DNA of 64,000 nt from Turritopsis dohrnii (Eukaryota > Cnidaria > Hydrozoa > Anthoathecata > Oceaniidae), in the NCBI GenBank assembly GCA_027922465.2, contig BQMF02000004.1:1550001-1614000 (forward strand), read 5' to 3'. The notes under the pieces were generated by a model, which had not been told where the DNA came from, did not search any database, and saw nothing but the letters and a program-made list of their open reading frames with translations. The translations under genes and the position numbers were made by a program. Numbering within the stretch: position 1 is the first letter of the stretch; each line of letters begins with the position of its first letter. This document shows, one piece after another, positions 12,201 to 24,200 of this stretch.

Positions 12201-15200
12201 AAATATTGAATCCGCATTCACATATACTTTCAGAACCTTTTTTGTTGTTGTTGTTTCGGTCATTAAATGAATTTGAATTTAATGTATCATAATTAAAAAA
12301 ACAAACTAACACTTACGTTTACAAAGTAAAATATAAAGAAAAACATAAACTTACTTTAAAGCAATGACTGTGCATCCAACATGATGTCTCCTACCACACT
12401 ATGTTCTGTATTTCTCAGCTGTAAAGTACTTTTTCAAGGCTTTACCTACCAGATTCATGCGCTCATTGAAACACAAAAACCACAAAAAATGATATACTAG
12501 GAATATCAAAAGGTGTGAAGTGATATACTTAGTATATCAAGTGATATACCAAGTATATAATTTGATATTCTTAGTATATCAAAAATATGTGACAATCGGC
12601 TCATACATGTGTGTGAGTTTTGAGCCGTATTTGCTTACTCTACCGACAACCGAAAGATTGAAAGCCTAAGGATTTGTTCTGATACGTATTATCGTTTTGC
12701 GTACTTTTGGCACGACAGCCGCACTTTCAAAACAAACGGAAAACCGAAAGAAGTACTATGAAGCTGGGATTAGGGGTATAGGTGTCCAACTACCGTAAAA
12801 TCGGGACTTGAGCAGTAACTTTGAGCCGTATCGAAGAGCTGCAATACGGCTCAAAACTGTTAGTTATAACCCCTATCATCATTGATCAAAAGGAGCCGAT
12901 TTTTTAAGCCGTAAAGAAGAACAATACAGCAGTGGGGTTTGCAGTTATAGCTTACCTAAAATTTGGGAGTCCAATGGGGCGCCAACAAATAATGCGCTAA
13001 TGCATAAAAAACCTATTTGATTCATTTTTAAACGACGCCGTTATCGCGTGATTACGACACGGCGTCAAGAATAGACAAACAGACAAAGAAGCACGGCAGT
13101 AGATCATTTAGTAATCATTATCTTGACTAAATTTTGCTACGGCTTGAGCCGTATGGGCCGTAACCTGCGTCCGCCCCTGGAGAACACTAAAAAACAAACT
13201 TATGCCAACATTGAAAATAGGAGAAACTGTTCTGATAAGGTAAGAAAATAAATGTTTTAATTTGTGAATAGATGATCGAGTGAATTGGTGGATAAGTTGG
13301 TGGGTGAGTGGATGGATGCTTGAATAGGCGAATGAATGAATGTACACACAACTGAATGAATACGCAAGAACAAAAGAACGAGCGAACGAACGAACGAATA
13401 AACCAATAAACGAATGAGTTATTTGCAGTTTAGATATCCATTCAAAACTAGAAAAAAATATTCATGCAGACGACATATAATAATAGTTAATGTTTTAACA
13501 AGGGATGCTTTAAAATCAAATATTTCATTTCGTATTTGGTGCCTAGACTAAGCGAAGTTACAAATCATTTGGTATCCGTTTCAGACATAACAAGCTTGAC
13601 TTACAACGTAAAAAATACTGCAAAAAATCAGACTTAAAGAAAATAGCACATAAAGATAAGTTCTACATTAGGTTGGAAAGAAAAGAGTCACAAGATGACG
13701 TTATTAAAAAAAATGAATGATAGCACAAGTCAATTAATAAATAACACATCAATAGCTTCAGATCCGATACCTGACATAGAGTGTGACGTTGATAACGTCT
13801 TTGCCTGATGTGGAGTAAAACGAATTTGAAGACAAAATCGTAAATATGTGGACACGAGGGGAATATACTGTTTTTGAAAAATAAAAACCCTTTGGCGAAG
13901 GCAATTTCCAGTTTATCGCCATTGCATACCAACGTCTATCTTTAAGCATTGTATGTTAGCATTAGCCGTTAAGAAAACTGGTTGTTTAATGCATGTACGA
14001 CAATAGATGGCAAGACGCTCAACAGATCGTCCAAGGATTGAGGTAAAGTTCCCATGAAACAATATTTGCAGCAACTAAGCTAAGATGGCACGTACGGGGA
14101 TCACACAATCCTGGTCTGCGTTGGATTAGGATTTTGTCATCCCTAGAAGAATACAGTTGAGTGCTTATTTATACCTCAAGAAGGAAACTGCGACAGTTTA
14201 CGCGTAATAAATTTGGGACATTTATACAAAGGTTTCGGGGAGCATTACGTGAGTTTAAGAGCACATTCGAGATAGACAGGTGGTATAAACTTCATTGTGG
14301 AAAAAAAAAATAACTCAAAAAAAGGAAGAACTTGACATTCCAGCTAATCCTGACTTGACCGTATATTTGTCAAGTCATTTGGCATAAGCGATCATTAAGA
14401 AGGATGAGCAAGTTGTCTCTGTCAACTAAATCATTGATACATGTGTCAGATTAAGTGGTGCAGTTTTGCACTTAGAAACATTATTGAAAAGTGTTCAATG
14501 GCCAGTAAAAGATGGTAGGCGCGTGAAGTGAAATAATGCGCTTCTAACTCTATTGGCTGTGGACATAGGTGATATATAATGAAAAGGGTTACTTGGCCGT
14601 AAATTTATGCTACTAGACCATTTTGCATAATTCGAACTTCACAATTCAAACAGTAGGAGTATTCAAATTAATTTGTTCGCTCCAAAACAACTTTGAATAA
14701 GAAATCTGTGAGGTGGTTCCGATAATTGACAAGGTCAATACTTCCTTCGCTCAAAGGAGTTTGAATTATCGGACTGTAGCTAAACATGTAAGCAACTTGT
14801 TCAGAAATATGCATTGCCCGGAAAAGCAATACATGACATTATCCTCGCACTTGGGGACAACGGTGACAGTAAGGCCAAGTCTATTTTGCATAGCATCAAG
14901 CTCCGACATCCTTCAATGCAGGATATCCTAAAAGTCTCCAAAACATCTGTTTACGTCATTGCTTATCATCGTTGAACATCATTGGATTGTGTTTGTATAC
15001 TGTCTCTTTATAAAAACGTTTGAATATTTAAAGAGAATTAAGATTAGAATTGGGAAATGCATAAAGTGTTTACAAAACAAACGCATCCTTCGTGCAGCCA
15101 TTTTAAAGAGGATCCTTTACATGTATGCAACTGCCGTCATACATTACTATTCCAAGAAAGGTCTACATGCTTCCTATATACACATCACAAGACATACCGA

Positions 15201-18200
15201 ACAACCATTTGATATTTATGCCGGTAGTACCGTATTTTTTGCAGTGTTTTTGAAACAGTACGATTAGTGCAAAACAGCAAATCAAGATTGGACAGCATTT
15301 ACGCATGTCTAGTAGCTGAAAACATCCGTCTGAGAATGTAGTGGGAATGTTGAAGCAAATTAAAGTTATAGGTATCTCGAAGTCATTGATTTAACTGGGA
15401 CGCAAACAAAAATAGCCTTTAGTGAAGCATACGATTAGCCTATGGTCACAATGACTTCTAAAGTATTTTTTTAAATTTTTCAGTTCAAACTGAGTCACAT
15501 TTTGTGGGAAGGAGCTAAACTCTTGCATGCATGACGTCAATTGAATTTAGGATTTCTTCAAAGAAAAACTTCTTATGTTTTGCTAGCAGTGTCGAAAATA
15601 TATGTATACACATATGAATTTTGTCACAAACTTAACTTGTAATGATGCTACCTAAATGTTATCACTGTGTATGTGCGATTTTGAGTTTTATTATATGGCC
15701 ACCTGATAGCCCTTGAGAAGTTACTTGGTTAAGACTTCGATGCATATTGCCTAATTATGGTTCATTTGCCTCAAATTGACAGCCTTGACAAAGCTACTTG
15801 ATGAAGACTCTCATGTGTTTTGCCAAAATTATGCCGCATTTCAACTTTCAAGGTGTTTACTACAAATGGCGCAGGTTTACTACACTTAACGAAATTACTA
15901 CATTTGTCGTTGGAAATTTAAAACATTTGTCTTTTGTTTTTGTGCAGAGAACAATGTCAAAAGTGATTGTGCAATTTTATTTTGGTTGTTAGGCGGATTT
16001 GATTTCTAAGTCACGAGGCTTCTTGTTGATGTTTAATTTACAAGTGAAAGAATTATTTCAAATCAATACGAAACGATTGCATATTGCTTTACGTAGAAAA
16101 GGATGTCATTGATGGTTAAGAGTATATGCTCATTTTAAGCACTATTAAATGCAAACCTTCTCTACATCCGAGTATCTCCATCCTTGCTGCACAAGAATAA
16201 TTTTGGGGATAACATTTCATATCGGTTAGTCGAATGCATTTAGCATGGAGAACATATGGTAACTCGGTCATCGTTGTGCCGTATCTTGATGTTGTTCCAC
16301 TGAAAATCTAAAATATGACAAAAAAAAATAGAGGGTTCAAAGAGGGTTGTTTGTTATCTAGTAGTTTGAATGACACATTTATCTTGTTATCTTTCAGGTT
16401 TTGTAAATTACTTTATTACACATAACCCACTCATACTCAAAATATTAACAGTGTTGGTCTTTCTTTTGGCTTTCCTTCTTATGGTTATCAGTTATTGTTG
16501 GCTTAACAGTAACGAAAGCAAATATAATTACATACTAATTTTTCATTATTGATCATGTAATAAATGTTCACATCATCTGATTTGTAGCCATACAATAAAG
16601 AGTACTCGATAATCCGTGAGTAATACACATTTCCTTGGCCCTGAATGGCAATTGCTGATATCGAATAAAGAGAATCAAAACAAGCTTGTAACCATGCCTG
16701 CTGGTTTGTTACTTCTGAAATACAAAGGGAACACACTCCTTAGCGACAAAGTTATGTCAGTTATCTCAAAAAGGACAATGTGTGCCAGAAAAAACGCCAC
16801 TAAAATTCACATTTTGACGTATGCTTTTCTAGTTGCGGAAATCATTTTAAATCTTAACAAAACAGTATTGAGGCTATTCTCAATCAACTGTGGAATTTTG
16901 ATAAAGAAACAACAATTTTTAGGAAAGATATGACTTTTTTAAAAAAGGATGTATAATTTTCAATGTTTACAAAATTGACGTCAAAATCTTAACGGCATAA
17001 TTATCTATTTACAAAACGACTTTCTACGAAAGCCAAATGATAACAGTTTTTCTGAAATAAACATCATAAAAAAGTACGAAATTATTACAAAATGTATGAA
17101 AGTCATCCAAATTGCAGTTTGATAGATGATCCATTACGATCTGTCACTGCACGTAGTCTTCCAGGTGAACTCTTTCATAGTTTTCTTAATTTCTTGAACA
17201 TGGCGCGTAGCTGTTTTTTGACGGCCGGAACCCTTTTTTCTCTCCATTGTACCAGTGTTAACAAATCTCTTTATCAAATGGTATAAAGAAGACTTGTCCC
17301 AGTTCTTATCGGGGTTATCTTTCCAAATTTTGTAGGCAGTGTATCTCTTTCGTGATAGTATTGGATGATGGCTTTATCAGCATCAGAAAAAACCATAATG
17401 AAAGACGTCAGCACTAAGTCAGCATTTCTATTGGAGTGAGAGTCGTTTATTACACCGGCGGTTAAAACAAGAAGTTATGTAAAGTCTTCTAAAAAGGTCG
17501 GGAAGTAGCACTGCAATAGATTCAAAAGACGTGGAAAACAAAATCGTATGAGATGAAAAAGCATAATAGAAACTTCAAGAAAAATTATAGACGGCAATTT
17601 TGACGTCAATTCTATAAACATTGAAAATTATGTATAGTTTCACAAAATGCTCGTATCTTCCGTAAAGATTGTCGTATCTTTCTGAGACTATTACAAGTGT
17701 TTTAAAATAGTCTGAATAATATTTCCTTAAAATTTCAAGTGGTTTCAGCCACTAGAAAAAAGTACATCAAAAATTGAATGTTAGTGGCGTTTTTTCTGGC
17801 ACACCCGGTATATAAACATACCCAGAATCCATGATCCAACAACGTTGTTAAGTTTAGCTAACGATGCATTGAAAGAATGATCCAATGAACCGTTTAAAGA
17901 CGCATCAGTTAATCTAGCTTCAATGCTCAACCCTTTGTAACATTCTGTTTTAAAAATAAAGTATTAAGAAATTATCACAAGTTGAAGGCAAAAGCAGATT
18001 GTAGTAGATCGACGAAGAAAAATAACAATAGTCTAAACCTTGTTCAACGAGTGTTGAAAATAATGTACCTAAAACTCAAATCTATAATTGCTTGCTGCCT
18101 GATGGTGGCACACGATGTGAAAATCTTTGCAAATGTACATTAATAAAATTCGAGTTCTATATTTTTAAATTACTATGGCTAAGATAAAAACAAAAATGTA

Positions 18201-21200
18201 TCTACAGTCACCTGATTCACACCCAAGGAATTCAAATCTGACGCAGCTGTCAATCGCTACAGGATTCCACTTCACAATTTGACAATTCAGTAGTTTTTTA
18301 AAGTAATATGTTATGAGCGAATCATTAGTTTCTGCAATGCCTCTAAACTCCTATAAATAGAAAAGTCATTTACCTTAATCTTAAGCATTTTCATTATAAA
18401 GTATAAAAAATATACGTTCATGATGGATACCATCTGATTGGATGGAGCTGAAATTGCATTTCCGTCACATTCAATACCAAACTGGACGTTACTTCCACCT
18501 TGTATTACTAATCCTGATAAGGTGACATTGTGTCCAAAATCAAATTTGATTGCACTTTTCTCACACCAAGTATCATGGTGACTATTGATGCCAGGAAATG
18601 GAAGTACAGCACCACTGTCATGAAGAAATGAGTGCGGGTTTGACAATCTTGAAGAGCAAACTAAATAAAATATATTCGTTATTTTACTTCTATTCAGCCA
18701 AATTGAATATTAAGATTATCATAGTAAAAAAACAATTTATTTTGTTTTAAATATTTCACCCACTTTCAGAGCATCCATAAAAATCGATCTTCAAACATAT
18801 GGATTCATTTGTTGATTTTTCAAAATGTATTTCGATTGATTCCACAGTAAACCCTTCGTTTTTGAACCAATATCGATACGTTGCGGTACTTTGAGGATAT
18901 TGAAATTTCTAGATAGATGGATATTTAAGATGGATAAAAGACAACAAAATTGATAAACGCTTATGTGTGTTAAAGATCATTCGTAAAATGTGCAAGGCTT
19001 ACACGTTATGCCACTGCCTTTTATGAGGTCTATCTTACTTGCACGTTTTTTTGTTCTACTTTAAATGACTAAACTATTATCCTCAAATTTTAAATGAGCT
19101 TTAGCTGCGCCTCTGAAACGTGTCTATACAATTGATGTATAAGTGTTTATTAATAAAACAAACTTCTTAGAAGATGCACATTCGTATCATAGAATACAAC
19201 AAACAAACGTTTTTACAATTTTTTACTGTTCTTCATTTGCTTTAATTTCGTCAAATTCCTACGTTTATCGAAAAGGTAAGAAATCCAAGTTCGATTCTGA
19301 AGGAAGTTTGAGTCTGATATTCGTGTGTAATATAAAAGGACGTTTGGAAGCAGATGCTTAAAGTTGCCTTGTATTCATTGCATTAGTTCATTAAGCAATT
19401 ATTTAGAGTAAACATTGTCTACTGGACAAAGAATTTTTAATTTTGAATTAAGTTTTTTGAAATAGGCTTTTAACCATTCACAATTGGAAATATTAAGACA
19501 AATATAAAGACAAATACAAAACAAAAGCTTTTCGATTTTTTTTAAATAATTATCAGTAAGTAAAAATCATATTAAAAAGTTTTTACAAAAAAACCTTTCA
19601 AAGCTCATTATTGTGAAGCGTTCATATTAAATATGTTATCCTGATTTGAAAGAAATTGTTAAAAAAACTGTAACTTATTTACCGGATATGTGAATGTGGC
19701 TAAAAAATAGCAAAGAATATTTCTTCTCGCGTTTTATTTAAAATGAATTCGTTTTACCCTGTGATCATTTTTTACTTTGTCTTTCTTTAACCATGCTTCT
19801 TCCCTTCCAATCTTGTACTTAAACGTTAGATAGTTGACATTCTCATGGTTTCCTTGAATTGCTAAGCCAGTGATTGCAGTTATTCTTCCAAAATAAACAC
19901 TAAAGGTTGGATTATTATCACTAGCGGCTGAACACCAACTTTCCTTGCTGTTCAACCGAACATACGACACAGATGAACCAGCTTGCGTTGAAGATGCTTG
20001 TAGTTGTGAATTTTGTATGACGTGGTTCTCAAGTCCGAGAGATAACATGCAAGGGTCAAATGCTAAATAATGACCGAAAATGTGCTAACGTATGTTGTTA
20101 AAAATCTTTATTATTTCTTACATACTTTTGAGTAGTAATGGTTAATACCTTCTTCATACGGCGTAACTTCTAAAGTATTACTTTTTACAAAAGACCCATT
20201 TAAAAGACCTGCTGCAACCTAAAAATAGAAATAACTATATTTTAGTCTAGAACAATTTCAGCGATCATTGTAATAACTGATTAACTTTTAATATGGTAAT
20301 GTCTCCAAAGCGTCTTGAATTCAGATATTTGATTGGTTGCACGGTGAAATATTGATTTATTTTAACCATTATTAAGTTGCGTATTAGTTATTTCGATCTA
20401 TTATACAAGCGCCGTTTCTTTCTATAAAAGGGGATCTAGACAGTTGTGTGATAACGTAAATTGTGTGATAACATTAATCTACATTATTAGCTTTGTCTAC
20501 TTCAATATTATACTATTTCAATCACAACTCATTAATGAGAAGCTAACTAACGCCTTACCTGGCATTTATAGTTTTTGTAAGGCATAACACCTCCAATGCT
20601 TCCAGATGTTGCAGTTCCATTCAATTCCACCAATAGCTGCTCGAATCCATTTTTTCTTGTGCATACTAAGGTATGCATTTTAATGCTCTCAACTGCTTTC
20701 AAAGAGTTTGTCCAGTTAAAAGAAAACTTTGTGAGTGTTTTATCGATCAACTGGAAATTTTCTAAACCTAAATAGAGTAATTAACATGGTAAAGGTTCCA
20801 ATGCCAGGAATGTGTTAGGAATTGGGGGGGGGGGGGGGGGGGGGGGGGGTTCACTTTTACGGTATAACGGTATTGGGCCTTTTTTTGGCCGGTATAACGG
20901 TATTTTGCGAAAAAAACGACGGGATTACGGTATTTCATTTTCTGCCGGTGACGGTAAATTGCCCGTTTTTGTGCCGGTATTTCGGTATTTATATACAAAA
21001 TATCCGGTATTTCGGTATGGGGTAATTTCACATATACTCAATATTTTGAATGGCGCGTTAGTTATCAACGTTGTTGGTGGCGCAAGATTTCGAATTATTT
21101 TATTCTTTTTCTCTTTTGTTGTCTCGTCTTTTAAAAAATAACTTTTTATGTCTGCTAAAACAGCTGTTCTTCTCCGCAATTCAATAGCAACAAGTTAGTT

Positions 21201-24200
21201 ATATAGTAGACAGGGCGATGGAGGGTGTTTGGAAGACATTTTTTTCTTTGCATTCACTTTATGATGTTTCAAAAAGTAATTCACGCATCAGAAGAACCGT
21301 TTTCAAAACAGGGAGGTTTTCTGTGTAAGAAGTTAAAAAGGAGCATTTTAAACTGCCGCGCTTTACTTTATAAAGCTGGTAATTCGGAGAAGTGTTATCA
21401 AGAAGCATTCAACTTCCGGATAAAAGTTAATGAGAACTCTCAAAAAGACCTCAAGGAGCTCATTAGAGTTATCAAGTAAGGTCATTTTTTATTTCTGTTT
21501 TTCAATGGTTCAATGACACTCAAATCAAAGTTAGCAGAGTTTAAAGAAGAGTTTTCTCCGTGGGGGTGTCCGAGTTACTTCTTTCTCCAGTTAATATCTT
21601 CAAGCCGTGATAAAGTTACAAATGAAGTTCGTCAGGCTTCTTCTCTTTTATTTTCCTTTTTGAAAAAAAAGATTTCTGGAGTTGCTGCAGTTCTAAACTT
21701 GCACAAGCCAAGATCATTCTGGCAAATGTTTCTGCATGTAATTAAATGTCATGTATGCCACACCGTATTTCAGAACCAGCGGAGGAATTTCGGAAGCAAG
21801 TTTGAAATGTGGTCTAGGTAAAAACATCGATATTCGGTTGGCAAGAAAGGAAATGACTTTAAACGGGCCAGTAATGTATGCCATCAACACAAACAAGCAG
21901 TTGGATTTAGAATTGCCTGTTGCAATCAGCAACAACGATACGATACAAGGTATACGAAACAATGTTAAATAAGCTTCATCATAATTCTTGAAAAAGACAC
22001 TTAAATTTTATCTTATTTAGCTGATTAGATAATTAGCTAATTCCTTTTTCTCTTCTAAACAGTAGATTTTTCGAAAACTAAAAATTCAGTTTATCAAAGG
22101 GTCTGATTTCCATATTTTTGCGGCATTACGACACGTTGTCCTTGTTATCACTATGGATTTTGAAGAAGGGAACAAGAAAATGTTTTTGACAATGAAGGAA
22201 GAAATTGAAAATAAAACAATCGATCCGTGTCTCTCCCTTGTTGTACCCTTGCCTGATCCACCGCATCTAGGGAAAAGTTTGAAGGCTTCATTTAGTAACT
22301 GGTATCTAAAACTCTCAGACGAAAGAGGTTGCCTTTCGTTTCTACATACACTCAAGAACAAAGCAAGCAAAGAAGAAATGAAAAAAATGAGACAGTTATT
22401 GCCAAAAAATGATTACGTAAGAAATAAAGACCGCCAAGATCCCGTTTCCGTACTGAAGCTGTCTGATCCAAAGGTTGTTTCTTATCTTCAAAATATTGGT
22501 TATGTTGTCCACACACTAATTCCTGAGACGACAAAGTTTACTAACAATAATAAAATCGGAATGTATCCCTGTCCTTTGAGCGTGTGTTTGGGTCCATACG
22601 GATATATCTTCGTTTTAACACACGACATAGGAAAATCGAAAAGTTCCATCTACAAAGTCAAGCTTCACAATCCAGTTGATGCAGTTGATGATCCAGTTGA
22701 TAGGCTTTTAAAATCAGATTAAATTTTCACTCAAATTAATAATTATTCTCGAAGCCTGACGACGAAGGTATCAACAGCCCTTCGAAATATTGCTTAAAAA
22801 TTTAAAAATGATAGAGTATATTTCCGTAAAACGATGTATCAAAATTTATAATTACAAAGTTACTCTTCGAAGATGACTCTGAAACAACTAATTATTCTCA
22901 ACTAATCATACTACGATAGTCTTTCTGCAGTGTATGCGTGCATCGCTAATGTTTGTTACGGTAGCAGCGTAAGCGAATACCGTATTAAAACACCCTTGGA
23001 CTCCTACTACTACTACTCCTACTACTACTACTACTACTACTACTCCGGCCGAAACGGCAGTTTTTAGCCTACGATTTAGAGTATGCAAGTCCCCACTAAA
23101 AACTCAATATACATTCTAATGAACGAACGCAGCCTTTTGAATTTTCGAAGGTTTTCAATCACATACATTTAAAATACGTTTTCTTTGATATTTTATCACT
23201 TAATTGATGAAGGAATGGATATTAATCAAATAGGTCTACATAAAACTGGGACTTTTAGTTACTTTTATGGTACTGAATCAATGAACTTTGGCACTTGAAA
23301 ATAGATATGTTTTTCGTGTCAGTAAAGCACAGATCAGACTTTCTTATTACTTTCTACGTTTGTTAGCTATCTGTTCTGTCTTTGAACATCAAGGTTTTCA
23401 AAAATCGAGTTAAAAAAAGGCAGTTATCTGTTTGAATTCATTTTCGGTTTCAAAAAATTATAATTCAAAACATACATTTTTTTTCGAAGAAACGCGTTTT
23501 ATTTTCTACATAAGCTCTTATAAAAAAAACGTACGTTATAAACAGCTATGCATGTATAATTCTTTTAAATAATAATAATTCTAATAAATTAAATTGCTGG
23601 TGTGTTGCGATTACACCCTATTTACACGAGTTAGTAATTTTAAACATTATAATATCGTTTATGCCTGTTTTCCACCAGTAAGATATCTCAAGAAATAACG
23701 TTTACAGAACGTTTAAGAACTTTAAGTAAAATTTCAAATTTAAAAGAATTCTTGTGGCAAGTACTTTTGCTGCTACCGTTTTGCGCCATCTGGCTCTTGT
23801 TTATAATAGTTTCATAGTTTTTGCTTGATTGTATATTATTTAGTATCACATTTAAGAATTATTTGTTTGTTTTGTTTACTTCTGGAAAAAATTATTACTA
23901 GGATTTAGACTACTTCTCAGCAACTTTAACAAGAACGCAGTATAACGAACCAAAATTACGTTTTCAATCTTTTATTCTTTAATATTTTAACCGGAATTAT
24001 TAAGAGGATTCGCAACCTTTCCAGCAACGGGATCCAAATACATGACATGAACCTGACTCAATAGCTTTTTGAAATATCGGCCCAATAAACGAGCCGGTAC
24101 CGGTATTAGGCTTCCTTTTTAAACGGTATGACGGTATTTGACCTAACATTTTGACGGTATGACGGTATTAGTGATCCCTGAACCCCCCCCCCCCCCCCCC

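Larger units (their letters stand above)
9383..13179. mobile_element. hAT-like DNA transposon, 3.8 kb, 5-bp target duplication
   Basis: Terminal inverted repeats of at least 15 bp (CAGGGGCGGACGCAG) begin at 9383 and end at 13179. The flanks are GAGAA on both sides (9378-9382 and 13180-13184). CAGGGGCGG ends are typical of hAT elements. The subterminal regions carry repeated GAGCCGTA/TACGGCTC motifs (9412, 12630, 12822, 12846, 13139 and others), as seen at hAT transposase-binding ends. Minus-strand coding remnants lie at 9711-10721 and a truncated LINE at 11340-12038. A clear DDE/hATC core was not found, so it is probably non-autonomous or decayed. Confidence 0.7.

Noticed and set aside
3334..16307. 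Further discoidin exons in the 12.4-kb intron of gene A
   Set aside because: No minus-strand stretch with the discoidin start or the terminal R-x-E-x-x-G-C motif was found; phase of the exons at 16157 and 3705 already matches.
20925..21179. Minus-strand and plus-strand open frames around the ACGGTAT array and G tract (Gly- or Pro-rich)
   Set aside because: They arise from the homopolymer and the subterminal repeats of the transposon, not from a gene.
22906..23088. Val-rich open frame on the minus strand
   Set aside because: Translation of the (CTA)n microsatellite.
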